Part shown: positions 7,686 to 16,706 of the stretch, piece by piece
How positions within the stretch are numbered: the first letter of the stretch is position 1
Layout: the number at the start of each line of letters is the position of its first letter
Assembly: GCF_003719825.1 (NCBI RefSeq)
Contig: NZ_RIBS01000010.1
Coordinates: 24,516 to 88,515, forward strand
Direction of reading: 5' to 3'
DNA length: 64,000 nt
DNA from: Montanilutibacter psychrotolerans
GTDB lineage: Bacteria > Pseudomonadota > Gammaproteobacteria > Xanthomonadales > Xanthomonadaceae
Made by a program: the position numbers and the translations under genes
Notes under the pieces: model-generated
The model's database searches: none
What the model was told of the DNA's origin: nothing
Seen by the model: only the letters and a program-made list of their open reading frames with translations

Positions 7686-8795
7686 TCAGACAGCCACCAG
7701 TCGCACGTCGATCGATGTCGCCTCCGGTTCGAGGAAGCGCAGCAGGGCCTCCGCCTCCTCGGCGATGTCGGAACAGGCGGGGGCCGGCTGCGGCCCGAGC
7801 AGCTTGACCTCGATGCCGGCCGCGCCGCGCGTGCAGGCGTGGCTCCAGGTCGCGCGCACGAAACCATCGACCAGCACCGCGCGCTCGCGCCGACCGTTGG
7901 ACGCCATCGCGAAACGTCCCGCCAGTTCCGGCGGGATGATCCGGCTGCGGTCGGCATGCGCCAGCAGGGCGTTGTCGAACTCGGGCAGGAAGCGCACAGG
8001 CGCCGGCGTCGTGGCGGGCGGACGCGGCGCGTCGTCCAGATCGAACAGCTCGCGCCCGGCCTGGTCGCGAAACGAGCGCAGTCTCGCGCCCATCCCCTGG
8101 ACCACCGCGCTGAGGCCGGTCAGGCCGGACCAGCTGCGCAGGTCGGCGATGCTGACCGGTCCGATCGCGGTCAGCGCGCGCATCACCAGGGCCTCGGCCG
8201 CGCCCACGCCCGCCTCGTCGAGCGGCCGGTCCAGCCACTGCACCGCGGGCACGAAGCGCGGCGGGCGCGGGTAACCCCAGCGGTCGTCGCCGGGCACCGT
8301 CGCCAAGGCGATGCAGCTGCGCACCCAACTGGCCAGGCCCGCGGTCTGCGCCTGTGGGAAACGCTCGGCCAGGGCCTCGCCCACCTGTCGCGCGGTGAGC
8401 GCTCCGCCGGCAAGCAGTGCGCGCGCGGCGACCTCGAGTTCGGCCGGGTCGAACCCGCCGGCGAGGTGCCGGTTGGACACGATTTCCCGGTTCAGCAACG
8501 GCTGCAGCAGTTGCCGGAACGCAACGTAGTCGTCGACGCTGACCGTGTGGATGGTGCCGCGCAGGAAGCTGCCGCGCACGACCTCGCGCGCCTGGGCGGC
8601 GGCGACCAGCTGCTGGCCAGTGAAGTCGCTGCTGCGCGACCACAACGCCACGTACGGGTCCTTGGGCTCTTGCGATTGCAGGCCGGCGACGGCATGCACG
8701 ACGTCGCGCACGGGCAGGCGCTGGCGCTTCAGCAGCAACTGGCGCGCCAGCAGCGCGCGGTTCAGTTGCAACGGGGTCAGGGGACGATCGGGCAT
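7686..8795 (-). CDS. AlkZ-like winged-helix DNA glycosylase family protein
   Basis: Protein of 369 residues in the HTH_42/AlkZ family, whose studied members excise bulky or cross-linked alkylated bases using tandem winged helices. The QxQ catalytic motif of that family is visible as GLQSQEP (Q40 and Q42). Next comes a SFLRGTIHTVSVDDY segment, and near the end a STRIIP-like turn (SRIIPPEL) and VDGFVRATW, all at family positions. The length is normal. It probably repairs DNA adducts, possibly from a self-made genotoxin, but no biosynthetic cluster is next to it here. It is followed by the yajD-like gene 59 bp downstream on the same strand, which may be an operon. The start at ATG 8795 is the family-like N-terminus. 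Confidence 0.8.
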   Translation of the reverse strand: MPDRPLTPLQLNRALLARQLLLKRQRLPVRDVVHAVAGLQSQEPKDPYVALWSRSSDFTGQQLVAAAQAREVVRGSFLRGTIHTVSVDDYVAFRQLLQPLLNREIVSNRHLAGGFDPAELEVAARALLAGGALTARQVGEALAERFPQAQTAGLASWVRSCIALATVPGDDRWGYPRPPRFVPAVQWLDRPLDEAGVGAAEALVMRALTAIGPVSIADLRSWSGLTGLSAVVQGMGARLRSFRDQAGRELFDLDDAPRPPATTPAPVRFLPEFDNALLAHADRSRIIPPELAGRFAMASNGRRERAVLVDGFVRATWSHACTRGAAGIEVKLLGPQPAPACSDIAEEAEALLRFLEPEATSIDVRLVAV

Positions 8796-8943
8796 GGGCG
8801 GCAGTCCTTGGTGGGCTTGTCCGCGCGGCCGGCCTGTCGAGGCCGCCCGGCGGGCATCGGCGGCGGGAATGGGATCGGGCCGCCGGGCGCCTTATCCTGT
8901 GCGCCCCGTGGCCTGTCGCGCCACCCTTACCGAAGCCGCAACG

Positions 8944-9195
8944 ATGACCGATACCCTGCCCGACCGCCTTTCCACCGACCCGCGCAGCAAGTTCCACGAT
9001 GCCGCCGTGCTCGAACGCGGCATCGGCATCCGCTTCAACGGCGAGGAGAAGACCAACATCGAGGAGTACTGCATCAGCGAAGGCTGGGTGCGCATGCCGG
9101 TTGGCCGCTCGCTCGATCGCCGTGGCCAGCCGATGACCATCAAGGTGAAGGGCGTGGTCGAGCCGTACTTCCTCGACGCCACGCCGGAAGCGTAA
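8944..9195 (+). CDS. DUF3297 family protein
   Basis: Protein of 83 residues with the full DUF3297 signature: LPDRLSTDPRSKFHD at the N-terminus, FNGEEKTNIEEYCISEGW in the middle, and VKGVVEPYFLD near the end. The family is sometimes labelled as glutathione-peroxidase-related in annotations, but no selenocysteine/cysteine active site is visible, so function is unknown. It is divergent from the AlkZ-like gene (148 bp) and converges with the ABC exporter genes. Confidence 0.85.
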   Translation: MTDTLPDRLSTDPRSKFHDAAVLERGIGIRFNGEEKTNIEEYCISEGWVRMPVGRSLDRRGQPMTIKVKGVVEPYFLDATPEA

Positions 9196-9212
9196 GCCCC
9201 GGCGACGCGACG

Positions 9213-9240
9213 GCCCGCGCGGCACACCCGCCGTGCGGGC
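9213..9240. terminator. Hairpin between convergent genes
   Basis: Arms GCCCGCGCGGC (9213-9223) and GCCGTGCGGGC (9230-9240) form an 11-bp GC-rich stem with one wobble pair and a 6-nt loop. It sits between the DUF3297 stop and the ABC permease stop. No T-run follows, so it is terminator-like rather than a proven terminator. Confidence 0.45.
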
Positions 9241-9255
9241 GGCCGCGCACCACGC

Positions 9256-10013
<758 letters not shown>

Positions 10014-10017
<4 letters not shown>

Positions 10018-10970
10018 GCGCGCACCCCGTTCGCTCGCGCCGGTGCGGCATTGGAGTGCACCAGGTTGACGAAGATCTCCTCCAGCGAGCTCTCGCTGGA
10101 ATGCAGGTCGCGGAAGTCGATGCCGTGTTCGTTGAGCCGCTTCAGCAGCGTGGCGATGCCGGTGTGCTCTCCCTGCGCGTCGAAGGTGTACACCAACGTG
10201 GCGCCATCGTCGGCCAGCTCCAGCGGAAGGCCGGCCAGTCCCGTTGGCAGGCGCTGCAACGGCTCCTGCAATTGCAGGGTCAGCTGCTTCTTGCCGAGCT
10301 TGCGCATCAGCACGTCCTTGTCCTCGACCACGATCAGTTCGCCCTTGCTGATCACCCCGATGCGATCGGCCATCTCCTCGGCTTCCTCGATGTAGTGCGT
10401 GGTCAGGATGATGGTCACGCCACTCTCGCGCAGCTCGCGCACCATCTTCCACATGTCGCGCCGCAGCTCGACGTCCACGCCCGCGGTGGGTTCGTCGAGG
10501 AACAGGATGGAAGGCTCGTGCGACAGCGCCTTGGCAATCAGCACGCGTCGCTTCATGCCGCCTGATAGCGCCATGATCTTGCTGTCCTTCTTTTCCCACA
10601 GCGACAGGTCCCGCAGCACCTTTTCCAGGTACGCCGGATTGGGCGGTTTGCCGAACAGTCCTCGACTGAATCGGACAGTTGCCCAGACGGTCTCGAACGC
10701 ATCCGTGGACAGCTCCTGCGGCACCAGGCCGATCTTCGCGCGCGCGGCGCGGTAGTCGCCGACGATGTCGTGGCCGTCGGCGGTGACGCTGCCAGAACTG
10801 GCGTTGACGATGCCGCAGATGATGCTGATGAGGGTGGTCTTGCCGGCGCCGTTCGGGCCGAGCAAGGCAAAGATCTCGCCGCGACGGATGTCGAGGTCGA
10901 TCGCCTTCAGGGCCTGATGGCCCGAAGCGTAGGTCTTGCCGACATTGCGGATGGAAATGATCGATTGCAC
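10014..10970 (-). CDS. yadG: ABC exporter ATP-binding protein (YadG-like)
   Basis: Cytoplasmic ATPase of 318 residues that powers the permease downstream. Visible motifs in order are Walker A GPNGAGKT (about 38-45), Q-loop VPQEL, signature LSGGMKRR, Walker [13 protein letters not shown] and switch His in [12 protein letters not shown]. The C-terminal tail ending in [11 protein letters not shown] is typical of the NodI/YadG subgroup. The start at 10970 gives the usual N-terminus ([11 protein letters not shown]). The two genes form a two-gene operon read leftward; no regulator is adjacent. Confidence 0.9.
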
Positions 10971-11147
10971 GTGGAAACCTCGTCGCCGAACGGTTGCCGG
11001 GCGGCTGCCCGGCGAGAATGAAGGTCAGTCCGTGGCCATGCTCGCGGCCGACGGGGTATCAGGCGCGCCCGGCGTCGTACCCGACGCTGGATCCTAGCGC
11101 CGCCGGCCGTGCCCGGCGTGCAGGCCACCGCGCGATCGGATGCGCGC

Positions 11148-11411
11148 TCAGCCCAGTTCGCCGTAGCCACGGTGCGGGCGGGCGTCGACGGCGGGCACCC
11201 GGTCGCGGCGCAGCGAATGCAGTGCCGGCCGCAGCAGCCACACCACCGGCAGCGTCATCGCGAACGCCAGCGGCCAGACGTGCAGCCAGGTGCCGAGCAG
11301 GATCGCCGCGATGCCACTGACCAGCGCCACCGTGGAAACGCTGGCGAGGGCGGAGACAGCAGCGGCCGCGAGCACGATGCGAGCCAATCGCCCAACGGGG
11401 AAGTGCGGCAT
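11148..11411 (-). CDS. DUF2798 family small membrane protein
   Basis: Protein of 87 residues with two hydrophobic segments (about 9-37 and 43-61) and the family-like pattern GTWLHVWPLAFAMTLPVVWLL, followed by a polar tail. DUF2798 proteins are small inner-membrane proteins of unknown role. The start at 11411 has an AAGGA ribosome site at proper distance; an ATG three codons upstream would overlap that site. It lies 123 bp after the MFS gene on the same strand and may be expressed with it. Confidence 0.7.
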   Translation of the reverse strand: MPHFPVGRLARIVLAAAAVSALASVSTVALVSGIAAILLGTWLHVWPLAFAMTLPVVWLLRPALHSLRRDRVPAVDARPHRGYGELG

Positions 11412-11534
11412 GGAAGGCATCCTTGCGATGGAGCGGCTAGCGTAGGCAGCCGCCCGTGTTCCGATAAGTCGGCAATCCGGGGAAGCTTCGTCCCGCGTGC
11501 GGGGCAATGCCGCCCCCATCGCGGGCATCGACAC

Positions 11535-12920
11535 TCACAACGTCGCCGCGGGCCGCACGCGTCCACCCACTGCGGTTCCGATCGCGGCCAGTGCGGTGGT
11601 GATCGCGAAGCCGCACAGGTAGGCCGCCATCGGCGAGTGTTCCAGCAGCGCCGAGAACAGCGAGCCCACCACTGCCAGCACCGTGGCGGTAAACAGCGCA
11701 TCGGACAAGTGCAACGCCGACGAATTGACGCCCTGTTGTGCCGGCGGCGACAGCTCCAGGGTCAGCGCGGAGATGCTGGGAAACACCGTGCCGACGCCGA
11801 CGCCGGCAATCACCCAGCCCACCAGCGCAAACGCCAGCGGCATCGTGGGGAACACGGCCAGCGTCGCCACCGCCAGGCCCAGCGTGAGCAACGCCATGCC
11901 GGTCTGCACCACGCGCGCCGGTGACGGATCGACCATGCGCCCCCGGTACCAGGAGCCCGCCGACCACCCCACCGCGCCGATGGTCAACGCTGCGCCGGCC
12001 ATCGTTGGCGACAATCCGCGCTCGCGCGACAGCAGCAGCGGCAGGAACACCTCGGTGCCGTAGAACACCGACGCGACGATGCCGCGCATCGCGATCACCG
12101 TCGGCAGTCCACGCGCTGCGCTCAGCGTGCCGCGGGGCAACAGCCGATGCATGCAGATAAGCAGAGCCACTGCCGCCAACACCAGCACCAGCGCGGCGAG
12201 CCAGCCGCGCTGCTGCCCGCCCCAATGCAACAGCAAGGCGCTGGCCGCCGCCGCGATGGCCCACGCGAGGCGATGGCGCTCGCGGGACGCGGCACCGGCC
12301 TCGTCCATCGGGTCCGGCAACGGCGTGATCGCCCGCAACGCCGGAAGCACCATCGTGGCTGCAAGCACGGCCACCACGGGCACCAGCAGGAACACCCAGC
12401 GCCAGCCGAGGTGTTCGACGATCAGACCGCTGATGGTCGGACCGACGATCGCCGGCACCACCCAGGCACCGGCGAACGCCGCGAAGACGCGCACGCGCAG
12501 CGCCGGCGGGTACACCCGACCCACGGCGACATACAGCGCCACCGACATCAGACCGCCACCGAAGCCCTGCACCACCCGTCCCAGCAGCAGAACTGCCATC
12601 GACGGCGCGAGGCCGGCCACCAGCAGCCCGATCGAGAACCACACGATGCCGTGGGTCAGTGGCGCGTGCGGCCCGCGACGGTCGGCCCAGCGACCGCACG
12701 CGACCATGCCCACCACGCTCGATGCCAGCGTCGCGGCGAAGGCCAGCGCGTACAGCGGCAAGCCGTCCAGCGACTGGGCCGCAGTCGGCATCGCGGTGGT
12801 GATCGCCAGCGCCTCGAAGGCGTGCAGCGCAATCAGTGCCACCGCGCCCAGGGTGGGCGCACGGTAGCGCGGAGCAAAAAGGCCCTCGGCGGGCGGTGCG
12901 GCGGCAACCTGCATTTCCAT
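11535..12920 (-). CDS. MFS multidrug-efflux-type transporter, SoxR-controlled
   Basis: Inner-membrane transporter of 461 residues with about 14 hydrophobic segments, the layout of drug:proton antiporters of the DHA2 type. The loop between segments 2 and 3 reads GRWADRRGPHAP and motif C-like GGLMSVALYVAVGR follows. The gene is divergent from soxR and its promoter carries the SoxR box with the 19-bp spacer, so it is very probably induced by redox-active compounds and may expel them. In related organisms SoxR often controls just such a pump rather than a SoxS regulator. Substrate is not predictable from sequence. Confidence 0.85.
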   Translation of the reverse strand: MEMQVAAAPPAEGLFAPRYRAPTLGAVALIALHAFEALAITTAMPTAAQSLDGLPLYALAFAATLASSVVGMVACGRWADRRGPHAPLTHGIVWFSIGLLVAGLAPSMAVLLLGRVVQGFGGGLMSVALYVAVGRVYPPALRVRVFAAFAGAWVVPAIVGPTISGLIVEHLGWRWVFLLVPVVAVLAATMVLPALRAITPLPDPMDEAGAASRERHRLAWAIAAAASALLLHWGGQQRGWLAALVLVLAAVALLICMHRLLPRGTLSAARGLPTVIAMRGIVASVFYGTEVFLPLLLSRERGLSPTMAGAALTIGAVGWSAGSWYRGRMVDPSPARVVQTGMALLTLGLAVATLAVFPTMPLAFALVGWVIAGVGVGTVFPSISALTLELSPPAQQGVNSSALHLSDALFTATVLAVVGSLFSALLEHSPMAAYLCGFAITTALAAIGTAVGGRVRPAATL

Positions 12921-12964
12921 CGATGTTCCTGTGGTTCGCGTTGACGGTCGCGATCGAGGCGGCG

Positions 12965-12995
12965 AGGATAGAAGCTCAACTTAAGTTGAGGTCAA
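12965..12995 (-). promoter_or_regulatory. SoxR-type promoter and operator
   Basis: Reading leftward, -35 TTGACC (complement of 12990-12995) and -10 TATCCT (complement of 12965-12970) are separated by exactly 19 bp. The spacer region carries a perfect 16-bp palindrome, CTCAACTTAAGTTGAG at 12975-12990. The long spacer with centred dyad is the hallmark of MerR/SoxR-activated promoters. It drives the MFS gene, and the soxR start lies only 6 bp from the -35 element, so SoxR probably also represses itself. Confidence 0.9.
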
Positions 12996-13001
12996 GCACG
13001 C

Positions 13002-13472
13002 ATGGAATCCCACGGCGAACTCAGCGTCGGCGAACTCGCGCAGCGCAGCGGCGTGGCCGTGTCGGCGCTGCACTTCTACGAAACCAAGGGCCTGATCCAC
13101 AGCCAGCGCACCGCCGGCAACCAGCGCCGTTACCCGCGCGACACCCTGCGCCGCGTGGCGGTCATCCGGGCGGCGCAGCGCGTCGGCATCCCGCTTGCGA
13201 CGGTGGCCGAGGCGCTGGCGGGGCTAGGCGATGGCCGCACGCCCACGCGCGCGGACTGGACGCGGCTGTCGGCGCGATGGCGCAGCGAACTCGACGCGCG
13301 GATCGCGCAACTCAGCCTGCTGCGCGACACGCTGGACGACTGCATCGGCTGCGGTTGCCTTTCGCTCAAGCGCTGCCGACTGGCCAACCCCGCCGACGTG
13401 CTGTCCGAACAGGGCGACGGCGCGTTGCGCTGGACGACGACCGCACCGACCCGCAAAGCGCGCAGCCGCTGA
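13002..13472 (+). CDS. soxR: Redox-sensitive transcriptional activator SoxR
   Basis: MerR-family regulator of 156 residues. The N-terminal winged helix reads [20 protein letters not shown], followed by a dimerisation helix, and the [2Fe-2S] cluster ligands are C114, C117, C119 and C125 in [12 protein letters not shown], exactly the CxxCxC(5)C spacing of SoxR. Oxidation of the cluster by superoxide or redox-cycling compounds would untwist the promoter between this gene and the divergent MFS pump. Length is normal. No soxS is nearby, so a direct regulon is likely. Confidence 0.95.
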   Translation: MESHGELSVGELAQRSGVAVSALHFYETKGLIHSQRTAGNQRRYPRDTLRRVAVIRAAQRVGIPLATVAEALAGLGDGRTPTRADWTRLSARWRSELDARIAQLSLLRDTLDDCIGCGCLSLKRCRLANPADVLSEQGDGALRWTTTAPTRKARSR

Positions 13473-13532
13473 CGTCGTACACCGGGTGGCGCACAACCCG
13501 GGCGGGGAGCCGCAATCGGTTTTGCTCCAACC

Positions 13533-13571
13533 GCGCTCCCACGGTGGTGTGTCGCCAAACTTCTCGGCAAA
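13533..13571 (-). pseudogene. 3'-end fragment of a LysR-type regulator gene
   Basis: This 39-bp stretch matches 15753-15791, the last codons of the LysR gene, with two differences. Read leftward it encodes AEKFGDTPPWER, the usual C-terminus of that LysR subgroup. No upstream LysR coding sequence accompanies it. The rest of 13473-13799 has no gene that I can support. Confidence 0.55.
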
Positions 13572-13761
13572 GGTAGGTTCGCGCGGCGATTGTGCTCGTA
13601 CCCGTCGCTGCATACGGCGGCGGCTTAGGTGTGCCGCATCTCGGGGTCGCTGGGAGGCTGGGGAACGGATCGCCGCCCTGCCCAGCCCCCGCGCGCAGCA
13701 GTGGAACTTGCGCTCGCTTGCGTCGGTCGGCAGGTTTTTGATCACCCGCGGTGATGGGCAA

Positions 13762-13791
13762 GACAGCGCTCCGGCAATCCGGAGCGCTGTC
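13762..13791 (-). terminator. Perfect 13-bp hairpin after the hydrolase gene
   Basis: GACAGCGCTCCGG (13762-13774) and its exact complement (13779-13791) enclose a 4-nt loop, immediately past the stop of the leftward alpha/beta hydrolase gene. The following sequence is not T-rich, so termination strength is uncertain. Confidence 0.6.
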
Positions 13792-13799
13792 GCATGGAC

Positions 13800-14807
13800 T
13801 CAATGGCCTTCGAGGAAGTCGCGGATCAGCGTGGCGATCTGCGGCGCGTGGGTTTCCAGCGCGAAGTGACCGGTGTCGAGCAGATGCACTTGCGCCTGCG
13901 AATTGTCGCGGCGATACGCCTCGGCACCTGCCGCCAGGAAGATTGCGTCGTTCTTGCCCCAGATCACCAGCGTCGGCGGGCGGTGCTTGCGGAAGTACGC
14001 CTGCCACTCGGGGTACTTGGGCAGGTTGTTCTGGTAGTCGTAGATCATCGCCAGCTGGATGTCCTGGTTTCCAGGGCGCTCCAGGTAGGCCTGATCCAGC
14101 GTGTACGCATCCGGGTTGACGAGGGTCGGGTCGGGCACGCCGTCGAGGTACTGCCAGCGCGTAGCCTCCGGCGACAGTGCCGCCTTGCGCAATTGTTCGC
14201 GATTGGCGGCACTGTTGTCCTTCCAGTAGGCCTTGATCGGGTCCCAGAATTCGCCGATGCCTTCGGCGTAGGCATTGCCGTTCTGGACGATCAGTGCGGT
14301 GACGCGCTCCGGATGCCGGCTGGCGAGGCGGAAGCCCACCGGCGCACCGTAGTCCATCAGGTAGAGCGCGTAGCGCTGCAGACCGAGCTGCTGGGTGAAG
14401 CTTTGCATCAGTTCGGCGTAGTGATCGAAGCTGTAGTCAAATTCATCGGGCGCGGGCGCGGCGCTCTGGCCGAAGCCGGGATAGTCAGGCGCGATCACCC
14501 GATAGCGGTCGGCCAAGCGCGGCATCAGGTCGCGGAACATCTGGCTGGAGGTCGGAAAGCCGTGTAGCAGCAGTAACACCGGCGCATTCTGCGGACCGGC
14601 TTCGCGATAGGCGATCTCCACGCCATCGACGGTGAGCTTCCGATAGTGGACGGGATGGGCTTCGCTGCGCGTCGTTGCGGGCTCGGGCGATGCGGCGCTG
14701 CTCGCCAGGGCCAAGCTGGGCAGAGCGAGCGACGCCGCGAGCATCAGTGATGCGGTGGTGCGCAGAGCGCGCGACGGGAGGCGGGAGTAACGGGATTGCG
14801 CAGACAT
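13800..14807 (-). CDS. Exported alpha/beta hydrolase with Asp nucleophile (epoxide hydrolase/dehalogenase type)
   Basis: Protein of 335 residues. A basic start followed by a hydrophobic stretch to about residue 36 forms a signal peptide. The hydrolase core shows the oxyanion-hole motif HGFPTS (82-87), a [12 protein letters not shown] strand, and the nucleophile elbow as [11 protein letters not shown] with D152 in place of serine. That is the pattern of epoxide hydrolases and haloalkane dehalogenases rather than esterases. The catalytic His is visible near the end in [13 protein letters not shown]. The start at 14807 is favoured because the upstream ATG lies beyond the operator palindrome. The gene is divergent from a TetR regulator and probably repressed by it. 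Confidence 0.8.
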   Translation of the reverse strand: MSAQSRYSRLPSRALRTTASLMLAASLALPSLALASSAASPEPATTRSEAHPVHYRKLTVDGVEIAYREAGPQNAPVLLLLHGFPTSSQMFRDLMPRLADRYRVIAPDYPGFGQSAAPAPDEFDYSFDHYAELMQSFTQQLGLQRYALYLMDYGAPVGFRLASRHPERVTALIVQNGNAYAEGIGEFWDPIKAYWKDNSAANREQLRKAALSPEATRWQYLDGVPDPTLVNPDAYTLDQAYLERPGNQDIQLAMIYDYQNNLPKYPEWQAYFRKHRPPTLVIWGKNDAIFLAAGAEAYRRDNSQAQVHLLDTGHFALETHAPQIATLIRDFLEGH

Positions 14808-14832
14808 GGTGTGGCTCCGTGGCGGTAGCGTT

Positions 14833-14856
14833 ATTGAACCGAACGATCGGTACAAT
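14833..14856. promoter_or_regulatory. 24-bp palindrome, probable TetR operator
   Basis: The 24 bp pair at 10 of 12 positions: ATTG..ACCGA (14833-14842) faces TCGGT.CAAT (14847-14856). It sits 26 bp upstream of the hydrolase start. The ACCGA/TCGGT core resembles operators of several TetR regulators. The TetR gene begins 258 bp to the right. Confidence 0.65.
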
Positions 14857-14929
14857 ATGGATGAACAGGACCGCCGTCAAGCCATGGATGAGTTGCTTCT
14901 ATTGAGAACTCGAACAGTCGGCCCGTCAG

Positions 14930-15015
14930 CCGCGAAGGCGGGGATCCAGATAGATGGAATCACCGCGTCGAAGCCTTGGATAATCAGCTCCGCTGCGGCG
15001 CGCCCGCCTTCGCGG
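14930..15015. repeat. Inverted-repeat interspersed element
   Basis: Perfect 13-bp arms, CCGCGAAGGCGGG (14930-14942) and its complement (15003-15015), bound a 60-bp middle. This palindromic motif is familiar from intergenic repeats of Xanthomonad-type genomes. It occupies the space between the operator and the TetR gene; the 306-bp gap otherwise shows nothing. Confidence 0.6.
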
Positions 15016-15113
15016 GAAGGACGGCAAGGAGACAGAGGGCCCTATGGATTTGCCAGGTTGACGACGGCGCTTGTCGTGGCCATATTGGACTGAACGTTCC
15101 AGCCATTAGACCG

Positions 15114-15671
15114 ATGCCAGCCCCCCTGCTTTCCCGCGAAGCCGTAGTCGACCGCCTGCTCGGCGCTTTCCGTCGATACGGCTATGACGCCGCCTCGCTT
15201 GGGCAGTTGTCGGACGCCACCGGCCTGGGCCGCTCCAGCCTGTATCACTACTTTCCCGGCGGTAAGGAGGGGATGGCGCGCGCCGTCCTCGATCGCGTTG
15301 ACGAGTGGGCACGCGAGGCGATTCTCGCGCCGGCGCTGGCGTCGGGAACGCCCGAGCGGCGGCTGAGCCAAGTGATTGCCGCGTTGGACAGCTACTACGG
15401 TGGCGGCGCGGAAGCCTGCCTGCTCGGCAATCTGGTGGTGGGCGACGCCCGTGCCTTGTTCCAGGACCGCCTCATCGCGTCTTTGCGCACGCTGATCGAG
15501 TGCCTGGCGCGGCTGGCGCGGGAGAAAGGCGTGTCCGAGCGCGAAGCACAGCAGCGTGCCGAAGACGCAGTGGTGCGCATCCAGGGCGCGCTGATCGTTG
15601 CGCGCGGCCTCGCCGACCCCGCACCGTTCCGGCGCGTGCTCAAGCGCCTGCCACAGGATCTGCTGGGGTGA
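15114..15671 (+). CDS. TetR-family repressor (LmrA/YxaF type)
   Basis: Repressor of 185 residues. The N-terminal HTH reads RYGYDAASLGQLSDATGLG then SSLYHYFPGGKEGMARAVLD, where PGGKE is typical of the LmrA/YxaF branch. The C-terminal ligand-binding half contains AEACLLGNLVVGD near residues 100-112. The start at 15114 gives the normal family N-terminus; an in-frame extension upstream would translate the repeat element. It is divergent from the hydrolase gene and probably represses it through the palindrome at 14833-14856. The ligand is not predictable. Confidence 0.85.
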   Translation: MPAPLLSREAVVDRLLGAFRRYGYDAASLGQLSDATGLGRSSLYHYFPGGKEGMARAVLDRVDEWAREAILAPALASGTPERRLSQVIAALDSYYGGGAEACLLGNLVVGDARALFQDRLIASLRTLIECLARLAREKGVSEREAQQRAEDAVVRIQGALIVARGLADPAPFRRVLKRLPQDLLG

Positions 15672-15743
15672 ACGCGACGCGGGGTGGGCGCCCGAGACCG
15701 TGACTCGGCAACCCGATCGATTCCGCAGCATGCCGGCAACTCG

Positions 15744-16658
15744 TCACTGCACGCGCTCCCACGGTGGTGTGTCGCCGAATTTCTCGGCAAGGAAGTCCAC
15801 GAACGCGCGCACGCGCGGCGGCACCAGCCGGCGTTGCGGCATCAGCGCGGTGATGGTGGTATCGGGCAGTTTCCAGTCCGGCAGCACCACCTGCAGGCGG
15901 CCGGCGCGCAGGTCCGCGGCCACGTGCCACGTGGAATGCAGCGAGATGCCCAGGCCGGCGACGGAGGCGTCGCGCACCAGTTCACCCTGATTGCTCTCGA
16001 TGCGACCGGTCACACGCACAACGGCTTCGCGACCCGCGCGGTCGTGCATGCGCCAGGTGTCGAGCCGGCCCTGGTTGCCCAGCAGCAACACGCACTGGTG
16101 GTTCTCCAGTTCGGCCGGCGTGGCCGGCGCACCGTGCCGCCGCAGGTAGTCGGGCGAGGCGCACAGCACGCGCCGGTTGATCGCCAGGTGGCGCGCCACC
16201 AGGGTCGAATCGTCGAGGCTGCCGATGCGGATCGCCAGGTCGAGCCCGGCGCTGATCAGATCCACCTTCTGGTCGTTGAGGTCGACACTGACGCGCACCG
16301 CCGGGTGGCGCGCCAGGAACTCCGGCAGCAGCGGCGAGATGTACAACTTGCCGAACGTGGACGACATCGACACGCGCAACGTGCCGGCGATGCTGCAACC
16401 GGCCTTGCGCAGGCCGTCGGTCAGCGCCTCGAGTTCCTCAACCAGCCCACGTCCCTGCTCGGCCAGCAGCAGGCCCTCGGGCGTGGGGTGCAACTGGCGC
16501 GTGGTCCGGTGCAGCAGACGCACGTTGAGATCGCGCTCCAACCGCTGCAGGCGTTGGCTCGCCACCGCTACCGAGAGGTCCAGGCTGCGCGCGGCGGCGC
16601 TGATCGAGCCCAGGTCGAGCACGCGCAGGAACAGGGCGATGTCGTCGATTCGGTCCAT
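15744..16658 (-). CDS. LysR-family regulator of the adjacent MFS/AKR genes
   Basis: LysR-type regulator of 304 residues. The N-terminal HTH runs from DDIALFLRVLDLGSISAAAR through VASQRLQRLERDL (residues 4-45). The effector domain follows and ends with the subgroup C-terminus VDFLAEKFGDTPPWE. It belongs to the large CrgA/AaeR-like group that typically controls a divergent pump or oxidoreductase. Only 48 bp separate its start from that of the divergent MFS gene, and a LysR-type dyad lies in that gap. A copy of its last 13 codons lies near 13.55 kb. Confidence 0.85.
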   Translation of the reverse strand: MDRIDDIALFLRVLDLGSISAAARSLDLSVAVASQRLQRLERDLNVRLLHRTTRQLHPTPEGLLLAEQGRGLVEELEALTDGLRKAGCSIAGTLRVSMSSTFGKLYISPLLPEFLARHPAVRVSVDLNDQKVDLISAGLDLAIRIGSLDDSTLVARHLAINRRVLCASPDYLRRHGAPATPAELENHQCVLLLGNQGRLDTWRMHDRAGREAVVRVTGRIESNQGELVRDASVAGLGISLHSTWHVAADLRAGRLQVVLPDWKLPDTTITALMPQRRLVPPRVRAFVDFLAEKFGDTPPWERVQ

Positions 16659-16668
16659 GACTATCAAG

Positions 16669-16687
16669 CAATCGTTGAAACTGATTG
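16669..16687. promoter_or_regulatory. LysR-type operator dyad in the divergent gap
   Basis: CAATC (16669-16673) and GATTG (16683-16687) form an inverted pair separated by 9 bp, within the 48-bp gap between the LysR and MFS starts. This matches the T-N11-A style of LysR binding sites and is well placed to control both directions. Confidence 0.55.
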
Positions 16688-16706
16688 TCGATAGTGGTGG
16701 TTTTTG

